Assembly (NCBI GenBank): GCA_017550335.1
Contig: JAFZPM010000018.1
Coordinates: 1 to 57,389, forward strand
DNA length: 57,389 nt
From: Paludibacteraceae bacterium
Lineage (GTDB): Bacteria; Bacteroidota; Bacteroidia; Bacteroidales; Paludibacteraceae
Direction: 5' to 3'
Shown: one piece after another, positions 43,690 to 53,399 of the stretch
Layout of the letters: each line of letters starts with the position of its first letter
Position numbering within the stretch: the first letter of the stretch is position 1
Notes under the pieces: model-generated
The model's input: only the letters and a program-made list of their open reading frames with translations
Told to the model about the DNA's origin: nothing
Databases searched by the model: none
Made by a program: the position numbers and the translations under genes

Positions 43690-44541
43690 CTACCACTTGC
43701 CGGAAGTGCCTCTGTCGGAACCCTTCGACGGAATAACGGAGACTCCCAGCTTCGCCCCAACGCTCATCGGCACGCATTTATCGGTCAAATCACTGTTGAG
43801 GATGCCATGATAATTATTTCCCTCCATGGATTCGTGGTGCGCCGCGATATCCGTCACACCCCTTGAGAAGTAGAACCCACAATGGAACCAAGAGGCTTCA
43901 TTGATTTTAAAGCAGAACATCATATCGGCGAATATGGAGGTGCAGATCGTATTGGTGGCGATGTCGCCTCTCCTTAGCTCATCATCCACATATAACCCAT
44001 GATGGGGCAGGTCACGCACCTCAGTGTCCAACTTGCCCCCGAAATAAGCCCGGGTCTCAATCGTACCTTTCGTCATCTTGTAACTCTTTATGACCGGCAA
44101 GCCCACCTTCACGCCGGCGCCAAGGATGAAGTTGGCCGCCCTGCCCATCTTCACCTTGCCATAAAAACCCACCGGCAGTTCCACAAACAACAGGGACTGT
44201 TTCTCCTTCCAATCATCAAAGATGGTACGGAGCGTATAGGGACCGCCCACGACCGGGTCGTTGATCTCCGACTCGAAGGTCTCGTTGATCTCCGTCGCGG
44301 CATTGTGGTAATCAAGCCCCAAACCCACGCCGACACCTATCGGCCCATTAAAGAAATGTTGGTATTGGCATTGGAACATCACACCTCCACCAGACGTAGT
44401 GGAACCGACATTGGATTCGTATTGGATAGGGTGTAAACCACCCCCCAAAGAGATATTGATCTGCGTATTCTCCGCATGTATACCACCCGCCCAAGCAAGA
44501 AGCGAGGCAGTCATTGCAATGATTGTTATCGTCTTATTCAT
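43690..44541 (-). CDS. Exported outer-membrane beta-barrel-like protein
   Basis: 283 residues. Signal peptide (ITIIAMTASLLAWAGGIHAE). Repeated glycine-rich amphipathic strands follow: INISLGGGLHPIQYES, GVGVGLGLDYHNAATE, FILGAGVKVGLPVIKSYKM, WFHCGFYFSRGVTDIAAH, SVGAKLGVSVIPS, typical of porin-like OmpA/PorT-type barrels of Bacteroidetes. No specific function. It follows the large LRR/T9SS gene by 12 bases on the same strand, so the two are probably co-expressed. Confidence 0.7.
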   Translation of the reverse strand: MNKTITIIAMTASLLAWAGGIHAENTQINISLGGGLHPIQYESNVGSTTSGGGVMFQCQYQHFFNGPIGVGVGLGLDYHNAATEINETFESEINDPVVGGPYTLRTIFDDWKEKQSLLFVELPVGFYGKVKMGRAANFILGAGVKVGLPVIKSYKMTKGTIETRAYFGGKLDTEVRDLPHHGLYVDDELRRGDIATNTICTSIFADMMFCFKINEASWFHCGFYFSRGVTDIAAHHESMEGNNYHGILNSDLTDKCVPMSVGAKLGVSVIPSKGSDRGTSGKW

Positions 44542-44553
44542 TCCCTTCTCTTG

Positions 44554-47500
44554 TTATTTTACCAATATCTTACAATTGATGTTCTTGCCGTCATTCACGG
44601 TGAGCACGGCCACATATTCCCCGGCAGGGAGCGTCAGCAAGGTCACCTTATCCACCGGTTTCTTCATCCACTCCACGGCACCGTTCGTGCGGTAGACCAC
44701 CAGACGGGCATTCTCCAACTGGGAGTCGTCAAGGCCATTGATTGTCAAAGAAATCCTTTCGTACCTATTCGCCGGGTTCGGTGAGGCCATAATGGAGACA
44801 CTCAATATTTCCGGGTCGAAATGCTTCGGCTCGATGAAATACTTACCGCCCTGATTGTCGGTGACTCGGACCATATACTCTCCGTCCAATGCACTGAGGT
44901 CGCAGTAATACGGAAGGGTAGCCCCCTCTATCAACTTTCTGTTCTTGTACCATTGGAAGGTGAGGAACTGTTTTCCCTCGTTCATACAGATGAGCAGGTC
45001 ATTCCAACGCTTCTGGTAGAAGCTCTCCACACCATTGTCCTCCCTTACCACGTGGAAGGTGAATATTTGCCCGGAAGAGGCCCCGAATCGGTCATGAACG
45101 TTCAACGTGGCGGAATATTCTCCCGGAGACAGATTGCCTGGGATGGTAAGGTATGCCACTCCCTGCTCCTTGAGCGTATCGGCGCAGATACGGGCGCCTT
45201 CCCTAGAGATGTCGTAGTGGGAAACCTCGCCTTGCGACAAACTATATTTCACTTCTATCGTCTCGTACGGTTTTCCCAACAACAGGGAATCCGCGATGGT
45301 AAGTTCACCTAATCGAGGCGAATACTGCATGGTGAGTTGGTAACGAATGATGCTATCGCACCCCTGCACCGTCTGCAGCGTATCGTTCCATTTCGCATCC
45401 GCCGTGATGGCTCTGCCCTGCCAATAGAAGGTGTCTATGGCGGTGATGGACGAGTCACGAACCGTTCCACGAAGGATCGTCAGGTGGTAGCGCACGATGC
45501 TGTCGCAACCCTGTGCGGTCTGCAACCTTTCGCTCCAGACCGTATCCTCGGAGAACGTTATGTTCCGATAGGTAAATGACCCGCAGACAGACAGGAACGT
45601 GTCTGTGGCGACCGATTTTCCGATAGTGATGGCATAGCGGATGATACTGTCGCATCCGTGGGCGGCGGAGAAGGTGTCACTCCTCAGGCAACTCTCCCTC
45701 AACATCTCTCCATGCCATTGCAACGAGTCGCAGGCGAAGACGGAGGAATCCCTCACGACACTGTGATGGATAGTGAAGTGGTGGCAGAACAAGCTTGTAC
45801 AACCTCTTTCCAGATATGTGGTGTCGCACAAGAAAGTGTCTTGGGTAATCCGTATTCCTTCCCATACGATGGAGTCACAGACGACGTTCTCGTCCTCAAT
45901 GACAGCACCATCAAAGAAATATATTATACAACGGGTAATACTGTCACATCCATGGACGGTCTGCAAAGTATCGTACAATAAGGTGTCTTTGTAGACGGTT
46001 GTGCCGCGCCACGTGAATGGATCGCAGGAGTTGACGAAGGTGTCCCTTATCGCCACGCTTTGGATGGTATAGTGATAGCGGATAATACTGTCGCATCCGT
46101 GGAGGGTCGGATAAACTTCGTCATCCACAATATACATAATTGATTCCTCTCCATGCTCGGCCAATTCACAGGTGGTGATGAAGGTGTCCCTGACCATTTC
46201 ATGTCCGACGATAACGGTGTAATGGATAATGCTATCGCAACCTTGCGCATTGACCAGCGTGTCATACAGCTCCGCATTTTCCTCGATAGTGATGTTCTTC
46301 CATGGAAAGACCTCACATGCATAGACGGTGGAATCCTTCCATGTCCGACGATGGATGTTAAGATGATAGCGGACGATGCTGTCACACCCTTGTCCGGCAA
46401 GCAATGTGTCGCTCCATTCCATGCTCTCCTTGATGACCTTACCATTCAGGAGGAAGGAATCGCAGGCGGAGATGACGCTATCCCGCACCCATTTGTCGCC
46501 TATGGTGAGATGGTAATGGATGATGCTGTCGCAACCATGGATGGAGAGCAGGCTATCGTCCCATGCGGTGCTCTCCCTGAAGGTGAGGTTTTTCCACACG
46601 AGGGAGTCGCAGGAGAACAGCTGGCTATCCCTCTCCGTCCGTTGATGGAGGGTGAGGTGGTAACGGACGATGCTGTCGCAACCATGGATGGAAGCGGACG
46701 TGTCATCCCACACCTTAGGTTCCCGGAAAGAGAGACCATTCCACAGGAAGGAGTCGCAGGCGGAGACGAAGCTATCCCGCAGGATGGTGTTGTTGAGGGT
46801 GAGGTGGTATTGTATAATACTATCACACCCGAAAACAGTCTGGAGCGTATCGTTCCACGCAGTGTTCTCCCGGAAGGTCACCCCATTCCAAGGGAAGGAG
46901 TCGCAGGCGGTGACGAAGGAATCGAGGACCACCTTATGATGAACCCTGACCGTATAACGGAGGACAGTTCCGCAACCCTCCCCGGTCGCTAAGGTATCGT
47001 TCCAAGTAGTGTCCCGCAGATAGACCACATCTCCCAGCATCACTTTTTCGCAGCCTTCCAACAGGGTATCCGTCAGTTCCTTCTCCCCAATGGTGAATTT
47101 ATATCGGACGATGCTATCGCACCCGTAGATGGTCTGGAGCGTGTCCGTCCATGTAGTGCTCTCCGAGATGGTTTTGCCCCTCCATTCGTAAGGGTCACAA
47201 GAGAAAATGGAGGAGTCGCTCACCGCGCCATAGTGGATGAACACCTGGTAGTGGATGATGGAGTCGTTGCCATCCATGTGGTGGGTCGTGTCGGTCCATT
47301 CCGAGCTTCTCATGATGTTACGCCCGTTTATCGAGTAGGAGTAACAGGAGTGTATGGTCGTGTCGCACAGAGCGAGGGAATCATATGTGGCGACGTAGAC
47401 GAAGGTTTCGCTGACCGTCAGGAGCTTCGGGGTCGGGTCCCAGCCCTTAAACTGGTAGACGAAACGATCGTTGTTGGTCTTTTTAGGCGTGAGGCCCTTG

Positions 47501-48927
47501 AACTGTGGAACGGTACCGCACGGAATAGTGTCCCGCATGAGCACCATGCTATCCGCATTCATGAAGATAGCGATAGGGTTGGCGACTATCTTGAAATTAG
47601 CAGGGACTTTCGATTCCCCCCGTTCGTTGTAGGTCGAACCGCAAGGGAAGACGAACGTGCCCTCTTTGAGCACATTCCTCATCCAATTGAGCGTATAGGT
47701 GCGGGCATCCGGCGCCAAAGTCATGCATCCCACTTGGATAAAGGAGAGGTTTTCACATCCGAGGAACATGCTATGGTAACACTCCGGCACAAGATTTTCG
47801 GCAGGCAGCAAAGGCGCCCTCGTCAGCGACTTGCACTCCCGGAACATACCGAAGTAGCACCGCGGAGCGAGGTCGGTGGCCGGCAATTCAGGCTCCTTGG
47901 CAAGTTGGGAACACCCTAGGAACATCTCACGGTAACAGGAGCTGTCCAATTCCATGGCGGGAAGGGTCGGAGCCTCAATAAGGCTGGTGCAGTTGGCGAA
48001 CATGACATAGCAGCTCTCCACACGCATCCGCTTCGCCGGCAATTCAGGGGCTTGTGTGAGACTTGTACAGTTGGAGAACATACCGCAGTAGCATCTGTAT
48101 GTCAAATCAGTGGCGGGCAGTTCCGGAGCCTCCGTCAAGGATGCGCACTTGTAAAACATATTGGAGTAGCAACGTTCAGCCAAAACCGTACTAGGCAGAC
48201 TCGGAGCCTGGACGATGGAGGTCATTTCGAACATGGCGAGGTAGCAATCCTTCGCCAACGTGGTTGAAGGTAGTTCAGGCGCCTCTGTGAGACTGACACA
48301 AGAGGAGAACATGTTGCTGTAGCATCTATCCGCCATCACGGTGGCTGGCAGTTCAGGCGCCTTCACCAAACTGGCGCACGAGGAGAACATGCTTTCGTAG
48401 CAACCCTCTTCCAAAAGGGTCGCGGGCAACTGAGGAGCCTCTGTGATGCCACAACCAGAGAACATATCCTTGTAACAATCCGTCGCCAACACGGTAGCGG
48501 GCAATTCGGGAGCCTGAACAAGTCCCTCGCACCCATAGAACAAGCGGTAGAAACATGAAGGACAAGGTATCGTCTTAGTGGTGTCCATCCCATCAATCAG
48601 ACTCATGACACTTCCGCTGGCGGCCACTTTACCGACCACGAAAAAGTTCGTGTAGTCATCCACGGTATTAAAAATACCCTTATCGTTACTCCCCCGGAAA
48701 TAGACCTTGTCATTGGCATGGGGCAAATCAACGGTGCCGGAGGTGATCGGAGCCCAAGAGGCTCCTCCATCAAGGGAGTACTCTAAGTTAGGCACATCTC
48801 TCCCCTTCTCCATCACTCCAACGGCTGAATTGTCCTCCACAGCGGTGAAACATAGGTAATTCTGGGCTTCAGCCACACCCATGGCAGAAAACAAAATAGC
48901 CCATAATAGGAGAATCTTAAATCGCAT
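44554..48927 (-). CDS. Giant BspA-like surface protein with Cys-Asp-Ser repeats and T9SS sorting domain
   Basis: 1457 residues. Signal peptide to ~21 (VAEAQ). A YLCFTA-starting ~100-residue beta domain, then eleven ~23-residue LRR units with CYxxMFxxC and APELPAT (residues ~110-400), as in BspA-like LRR_5 proteins. A ~70-residue InlB-like domain (FVYQFKGWDPTPKLLTVSET) follows, then fourteen ~49-residue repeats of form ACDSFxWNG...WNDTLQTxxGCDSIIxYHLTI (roughly 520-1210), each with two cysteines. After a short beta region the C-terminus (MASPNPANRYERISLTINGL ... NCKILVK) is a type A T9SS sorting domain. Predicted cell-surface or secreted adhesin. Promoter at 49027-49058. Confidence 0.85.
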   Translation of the reverse strand: MRFKILLLWAILFSAMGVAEAQNYLCFTAVEDNSAVGVMEKGRDVPNLEYSLDGGASWAPITSGTVDLPHANDKVYFRGSNDKGIFNTVDDYTNFFVVGKVAASGSVMSLIDGMDTTKTIPCPSCFYRLFYGCEGLVQAPELPATVLATDCYKDMFSGCGITEAPQLPATLLEEGCYESMFSSCASLVKAPELPATVMADRCYSNMFSSCVSLTEAPELPSTTLAKDCYLAMFEMTSIVQAPSLPSTVLAERCYSNMFYKCASLTEAPELPATDLTYRCYCGMFSNCTSLTQAPELPAKRMRVESCYVMFANCTSLIEAPTLPAMELDSSCYREMFLGCSQLAKEPELPATDLAPRCYFGMFRECKSLTRAPLLPAENLVPECYHSMFLGCENLSFIQVGCMTLAPDARTYTLNWMRNVLKEGTFVFPCGSTYNERGESKVPANFKIVANPIAIFMNADSMVLMRDTIPCGTVPQFKGLTPKKTNNDRFVYQFKGWDPTPKLLTVSETFVYVATYDSLALCDTTIHSCYSYSINGRNIMRSSEWTDTTHHMDGNDSIIHYQVFIHYGAVSDSSIFSCDPYEWRGKTISESTTWTDTLQTIYGCDSIVRYKFTIGEKELTDTLLEGCEKVMLGDVVYLRDTTWNDTLATGEGCGTVLRYTVRVHHKVVLDSFVTACDSFPWNGVTFRENTAWNDTLQTVFGCDSIIQYHLTLNNTILRDSFVSACDSFLWNGLSFREPKVWDDTSASIHGCDSIVRYHLTLHQRTERDSQLFSCDSLVWKNLTFRESTAWDDSLLSIHGCDSIIHYHLTIGDKWVRDSVISACDSFLLNGKVIKESMEWSDTLLAGQGCDSIVRYHLNIHRRTWKDSTVYACEVFPWKNITIEENAELYDTLVNAQGCDSIIHYTVIVGHEMVRDTFITTCELAEHGEESIMYIVDDEVYPTLHGCDSIIRYHYTIQSVAIRDTFVNSCDPFTWRGTTVYKDTLLYDTLQTVHGCDSITRCIIYFFDGAVIEDENVVCDSIVWEGIRITQDTFLCDTTYLERGCTSLFCHHFTIHHSVVRDSSVFACDSLQWHGEMLRESCLRSDTFSAAHGCDSIIRYAITIGKSVATDTFLSVCGSFTYRNITFSEDTVWSERLQTAQGCDSIVRYHLTILRGTVRDSSITAIDTFYWQGRAITADAKWNDTLQTVQGCDSIIRYQLTMQYSPRLGELTIADSLLLGKPYETIEVKYSLSQGEVSHYDISREGARICADTLKEQGVAYLTIPGNLSPGEYSATLNVHDRFGASSGQIFTFHVVREDNGVESFYQKRWNDLLICMNEGKQFLTFQWYKNRKLIEGATLPYYCDLSALDGEYMVRVTDNQGGKYFIEPKHFDPEILSVSIMASPNPANRYERISLTINGLDDSQLENARLVVYRTNGAVEWMKKPVDKVTLLTLPAGEYVAVLTVNDGKNINCKILVK

Positions 48928-49026
48928 TGCTTAAATTATCGTTTATTTTTTATCAATAAAAAGACACACTACACTGAAGGAAAACATCATGTGGATTATT
49001 TCCCGTCATTCATCCGAAATTCGTCG

Positions 49027-49058
49027 CAAAATTACAGATTTTTAACCGAATAAATCGT
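49027..49058 (-). promoter_or_regulatory. Complete sigma-ABfr-type promoter of the giant surface protein
   Basis: Minus strand: TTTG (49058-49055), 20-base spacer, TAATTTTG then C (49034-49026). Leader about 93 bases. The rest of the 426-base gap to 49354 shows no gene; a weaker TACTTTG near 49239 could serve the plus-strand gene. Confidence 0.7.
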
Positions 49059-49353
49059 ATTTTTCAAAAAAAATAGCACATTGGACAATCTATTTTCATG
49101 GAAACGTACCAAGCTATGGACCAAAGGGATGTATCCTCTTCCATTCCTCACAAGGGAAGGTCTGGATTATCCGATGAACGGAAGAATATTTCGCATTAAT
49201 TCGTAGGCGAAACATTTTCACATACCACCAATTTTCACGTACTTTGTGACGAAGGGGTATTTCCCTACGGCCTACACGTCAAAACGCACAAGGTCATAGG
49301 CGACGGATGCTCCACCCATATTACCCAAGAAATACAACAACGACTCATAAGCT

Positions 49354-50616
49354 ATGATGATCAATAAACATTCTATTCTCAGAACCGCACTGGCGGCCAT
49401 ACTGATTCTTTGTTTCTCTTCCCACACAAGAGCCGGAAATGAGTTTGACAAATTTGACTTTAACGTAATCGAATCGGGCTATAAAGAGATCAAATTGAAG
49501 AAGGAGCTCAAAGACTTCAGGCTAAAAGGGCCGGTGAAAACCGCGGAGGACACTATCAGCAAACTGATTTTCAACAGGAAAGGACAATTGATCCGTCACC
49601 AAACGGATGGATTATTCGAAGAGCTTATCTACGACAAAGAAGGTAGTCTTTTGAACGAATTCCTATTCGTCTTCGGACAATATTTCGAATCGAATATCAC
49701 GAAGGAATACGCTCCCCAGTCTGAATATCTCAAGGTGATAAAGGAAGAACAGAAAAAGAACGCCAGCGAATACGACATGGTCACACCGAGCCGTAGCACA
49801 GCCTCCACAGACAAGAAGACACAACACTGGAATATAACGCAATTGGTTTCGTATAAGTACACAACAACCCATAAGGTCAAGGAGTTGATGGTGCGACCAA
49901 ACGATCTCATGCTGGGGAAACTATACAAATACATCTATGAATACGACGACAAAGATAGCCTCATCCAATATACGCTTCTCGAAAGCGACAAATTTCTCAA
50001 CGCAAAAAAATATACTTACATAGACAACCTGTTGGTCGCTGACACCTCTTTCAAATCAGACAAAAAGGTGGGGAAAATTACAACATATGAGTACGATGAT
50101 AACAGAAAGATAAAACGGGTAATCTCCAGCTACGAGGGGTTGCTCAGTTCCTTGAATGACACCATCTACTTTAATCAGGATGGAAAAATAATCAAAGACA
50201 AACATAGCGATTACCAATACGACGAAAAGGGCAGGATGATAAAGCACACGACAACGCTAGGCTTCCTAAACCGAAAGATAACCGAGGAATACACACATAC
50301 CGACCAGGGCATAGAAACCACTTCCCTGATCAATGACACTATAATAGAGAAGCGATTAAAGAACAAAGACGATGAATTGGTTTACCAATACAATTATGAT
50401 CGCAATGGGGAAATATGGAGTAGCATAGTCCAAACGTTCGACACCCATGGCAACGTCATCGAGAAAAAAATCGAAATAAAAGGGATGGAACCTGAGATCA
50501 CAACATACGAATACACCTACGATTCGTACGGGAACATCACATCTAGGAAGGTCAACGGGGAAACGAAGGGACGTTTCCGCTACACCTACTATCAGCCAGT
50601 TAAGAAGAAGAAATAG
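49354..50616 (+). CDS. Exported YD-repeat-like protein, unknown function
   Basis: 420 residues. Signal peptide (ILRTALAAILILCFSSHTRAG). The remainder is a series of ~20-25-residue beta repeats with tyrosine-aspartate turns: YIYEYDDKDSLIQYTLLE, KYTYIDNLLVADTSFKS, TTYEYDDNRKIKRVISSYEG, SDYQYDEKGRMIKHTTTL, YNYDRNGEIWSSIVQTF, YEYTYDSYGNITSRKVNG. This resembles RHS/YD repeats without any toxin or core domain. Lower GC and different base use than neighbours hint at separate origin. It sits between the two BspA-like genes and points opposite to them. Confidence 0.65.
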   Translation: MMINKHSILRTALAAILILCFSSHTRAGNEFDKFDFNVIESGYKEIKLKKELKDFRLKGPVKTAEDTISKLIFNRKGQLIRHQTDGLFEELIYDKEGSLLNEFLFVFGQYFESNITKEYAPQSEYLKVIKEEQKKNASEYDMVTPSRSTASTDKKTQHWNITQLVSYKYTTTHKVKELMVRPNDLMLGKLYKYIYEYDDKDSLIQYTLLESDKFLNAKKYTYIDNLLVADTSFKSDKKVGKITTYEYDDNRKIKRVISSYEGLLSSLNDTIYFNQDGKIIKDKHSDYQYDEKGRMIKHTTTLGFLNRKITEEYTHTDQGIETTSLINDTIIEKRLKNKDDELVYQYNYDRNGEIWSSIVQTFDTHGNVIEKKIEIKGMEPEITTYEYTYDSYGNITSRKVNGETKGRFRYTYYQPVKKKK

Positions 50617-50672
50617 TCTTCACAGGAACTGTTTTGTAGACCCTCAATTCAGAGGATACGCGACGTGATTCC

Positions 50673-53204
50673 TTAGTTCTTCGCCACGACCTTCCATCCC
50701 TTCGGGATCCTGTTCACGGAGTATTCCTTGATGGTGCGGACAGGACATGCGAAGGTGCCATCCTTGGCCACGCCGTCGACCCATCCCTCCGAGAAGGTCC
50801 TGTTGCCCTTCTTGTCTCCCCAGGTGGTGGAACTGATCTTGATGTAGTTGAGGCTACCGCAATGGTAGAACATCTCCTTGTAACAATTCTCCTTGAGTGA
50901 GGTGCCGGACATCGCCGGGGCTTTGACCAGCTTCGTACAGTTGGCGAACATGGATTCGTAGCAGCTAATGGCGAGCGATGTGGCAGGCAGGTCGCCGACT
51001 TGGGTGAGCGCCGTACATTCCTTGAACATGCTCTTGTAGCAGAAGTTAGCCAGATGTGTGGAGTTCAGTTGCGGCGCCTTGGATAGGCTCGTACAGCCAA
51101 GGAACATCGACTGGTAACATCCCGTGGCGAGCGTGTCGGCTGGCAGTTCCGGAGCTTGCGTCAGTTTCTTGCAACCCTTGAACATGAATTCGTAGCAGGC
51201 CTCCGCCAAACGAGTGGAAGGCAATGCGCCTGCTTGGGTGAGTCCCACGCAATCCTCGAACATGGAGCCGTAGCAACGTTTGTCCATCACAGTGGCGGGC
51301 AACACGGGTACGCTGGTGAGCGCCTTGCAGTTATTGAACATGGCGTAGTAGCACTCCTTCTCCAAGCGGATGGCAGGCAATTCCGGCGCTTTCGCCAGCT
51401 TCTCGCAGTTCTGGAACATGCCTTCGTAGCAACCCTTCGCCAAGGAGTCGGCTGGCAGGACAGGGGCTTGCTTCAGGTTGGTGCATCCCGCGAACATGTA
51501 TTGGTAGCACATCGGGGCGGCCTGTTTCGCAGGCAACTCTGGCGCCTGGAAGTTGACGTTATCGCAATTGCAGAACATGTATTGGTAGCATCCCTCCGCC
51601 AACTTCGTGGCAGGCAGTTTAGGCGCTTGCTTGAGTGCCTTGCAAGTGGAGAACATCTTATTGTAGCAGTTTTTAGCCAATTGAGTGGAGATGAGCGCAG
51701 GTGCCTCCGTGAGACTTTTGCAGTTGGCGAACATGCCGTCGTAGCAATCCGCCGCCATCTTCTGTGCCGGCAGTTGAGGGGCGCTGGTGAGGCCTCCGCA
51801 GCCGTAGAACATCTCTTGGTAGCATGCCTCCCCTAAGGAGGTGGCTGGCAGTTCAGGCGCCTTCGTCAGGGCGTCGCAGTTCTTGAAGAGCGAGGCGAAA
51901 CAACCCACGCCAGGGGTGTGTGACGCATTTCCGAGTCCGTCGACAAGGCTCATGACATTGCCGCTGGCAGCGATGCTTCCCTGCATGAAGAAGCGCACGT
52001 CCTGACCGTTCTTCGTATGGTTGAATCCCTTAGGATTGATGCCTTTGAAATATATCTTATCCCCCTTGAATGGCAACGGAAGGGTGTCGCCGAATGCGAC
52101 CTCTTTCCAATTCTCTCCTCCATCGGTCGAGTAGAGCACATTAGGGGTGGACTCTCCGTAGCTGATCAGTCCGATGAAGGCGTCCGCCTTGGTGGTGGTG
52201 AAACAGAGGTAGTCGTGGGCGGATTTCTTTCCGTCCTCGTGGATTACCTCCCACCCTTCAGGTATGGCGCTCGACCCGAACTGGGCAGCGAGTCTGCCTG
52301 GACTGACGAACGTGCCCGATGCCGCCACATCCTGGAGCCATACGGTGGTGCGTCTACCATCCACGCCATTATCTCCCCACTCGGTGAAATGGACCTTAAG
52401 ATAGTTGATCTTCCCGCACTGGTCGAACATCCTCGAATAGCACTTCGGTGCCAATTCCTTAGCAGGCAATTCAGGCGCTTGGCTAAGGTTAGCACAGTTC
52501 CTGAACATGAGCGCATAGCAACTCTCCGCTAATTCCGTGGCAGGCAACGCAGGGGCTTTGGTGATGGAGGAACAACCATAGAACATGCTCTCATAGCAGC
52601 CCTTCGACAATTTTTTCGCAGGCAATGCCGGGGCTTGTCCGAGGTGGGAGCACCCATGGAACATGCCTTTGTAGCAGTTCTCCGCCAACTCCGTGGCGGG
52701 CAGTTGCGGCGCTTGGGCCAGTTGTTCGCAGCCTTGGAACATCTCCTCGTAACACCCTTTCGTGAGACGGGTGGCGGGCAGTTCCGGAGCATGAGTAAGA
52801 CTAGAGCACTTCGCGAAGAGGCGGATGAAACAGTTGTCGCTTGGGATGGTCTGTTCATCCCCCGTCCCGTCGACAAGGCTCATGACACTACCGCTGGCGG
52901 AGATGGATCCGGTCATGACGAACTGGGTGCGGCTCCTGCCGTTCTCCTTCGAGAAACCTTCCCTGTTATTACCCCTGAGGTATATCTTCTCGTGGGCGCT
53001 CTTGAAGGTGTAGCCTTTCGCAGGGTCCAGCTTCTTCCATTTAGACTTGTCGGTGGAGTATTCGATGTCGGGTTGGTTCCCTTCCTTGTTTTCTATGCCT
53101 ACGGTCGATTTCGCCTCATTGGCGGTGAAACACAAATAGTTCTGCGCTGAAGCCCAAGTCAGGGAGGTCAGCGTCATCAATATGGAAAATATGGCTTTTC
53201 TCAT
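50673..53204 (-). CDS. BspA-like leucine-rich repeat surface protein, duplicated architecture
   Basis: 843 residues from ATG 53204. Signal peptide (MRKAIFSILMTLTSLTWASA). Two modules each begin with a YLCFTA/YLCFTT beta domain containing YSTDxxxxW, IYLRGNN/IYFKGIN and SGSVMSLVDG/SGNVMSLVDG, followed by LRR units LxQAPELPATxLAxxCYxxMFxxC: six in the first module, fourteen in the second. Each module closes with a WGDN/WGDK-GTF cap (residues ~320-350 and ~810-843). Closely related in domain content to the 48927 gene but no T9SS sorting domain is visible at its C-terminus. Likely surface exposed; ligand unknown. Confidence 0.82.
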   Translation of the reverse strand: MRKAIFSILMTLTSLTWASAQNYLCFTANEAKSTVGIENKEGNQPDIEYSTDKSKWKKLDPAKGYTFKSAHEKIYLRGNNREGFSKENGRSRTQFVMTGSISASGSVMSLVDGTGDEQTIPSDNCFIRLFAKCSSLTHAPELPATRLTKGCYEEMFQGCEQLAQAPQLPATELAENCYKGMFHGCSHLGQAPALPAKKLSKGCYESMFYGCSSITKAPALPATELAESCYALMFRNCANLSQAPELPAKELAPKCYSRMFDQCGKINYLKVHFTEWGDNGVDGRRTTVWLQDVAASGTFVSPGRLAAQFGSSAIPEGWEVIHEDGKKSAHDYLCFTTTKADAFIGLISYGESTPNVLYSTDGGENWKEVAFGDTLPLPFKGDKIYFKGINPKGFNHTKNGQDVRFFMQGSIAASGNVMSLVDGLGNASHTPGVGCFASLFKNCDALTKAPELPATSLGEACYQEMFYGCGGLTSAPQLPAQKMAADCYDGMFANCKSLTEAPALISTQLAKNCYNKMFSTCKALKQAPKLPATKLAEGCYQYMFCNCDNVNFQAPELPAKQAAPMCYQYMFAGCTNLKQAPVLPADSLAKGCYEGMFQNCEKLAKAPELPAIRLEKECYYAMFNNCKALTSVPVLPATVMDKRCYGSMFEDCVGLTQAGALPSTRLAEACYEFMFKGCKKLTQAPELPADTLATGCYQSMFLGCTSLSKAPQLNSTHLANFCYKSMFKECTALTQVGDLPATSLAISCYESMFANCTKLVKAPAMSGTSLKENCYKEMFYHCGSLNYIKISSTTWGDKKGNRTFSEGWVDGVAKDGTFACPVRTIKEYSVNRIPKGWKVVAKN

Positions 53205-53241
53205 AAAAATCTCAGTGAATGTCTGTGACATGTATTTTTTG

Positions 53242-53249
53242 CAAAAGTA
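53242..53249 (-). promoter_or_regulatory. Putative -7 element of the duplicated LRR gene
   Basis: Minus strand TACTTTTG followed by C: exact TAnnTTTG match 37 bases upstream of ATG 53204. It supports this start over the open frame running to 53336. Confidence 0.6.
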
Positions 53250-53294
53250 TAAAAATCTTTGCGATTTTGTGTGATGGCAAGGATTTTCCCGCAT

Positions 53295-53327
53295 GAAAAA
53301 AGGTCCGCGGATCACTCCGGGGACCTT
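53295..53327 (-). terminator. Rho-independent terminator of nrdJ
   Basis: Minus strand AAGGTCCCCGG, loop AGTGATC, CGCGGACCTT (one mismatch), then TTTTT. It lies ~75 bases past the nrdJ stop and before the LRR gene promoter. Confidence 0.75.
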
Positions 53328-53399
53328 CCACTGCAAATCAAAAAAACATATTAATTATGAAACAAAGTATTTTATAAAAAACAAACACTATCTAAGTCA

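Noticed and set aside
44554..48927. Long plus-strand open frames inside the repeat region as genes
   Set aside because: They mirror the repeats on the opposite strand (for example 46153-46992) and have no start signals or recognisable domains.
50673..53204. T9SS sorting domain at the end of the duplicated LRR protein
   Set aside because: The C-terminus (INRIPKGWKVVAKN-like) is the same cap seen at the end of the first module and lacks the PNP, strand and G-x-Y features found in the 44554-48927 product.
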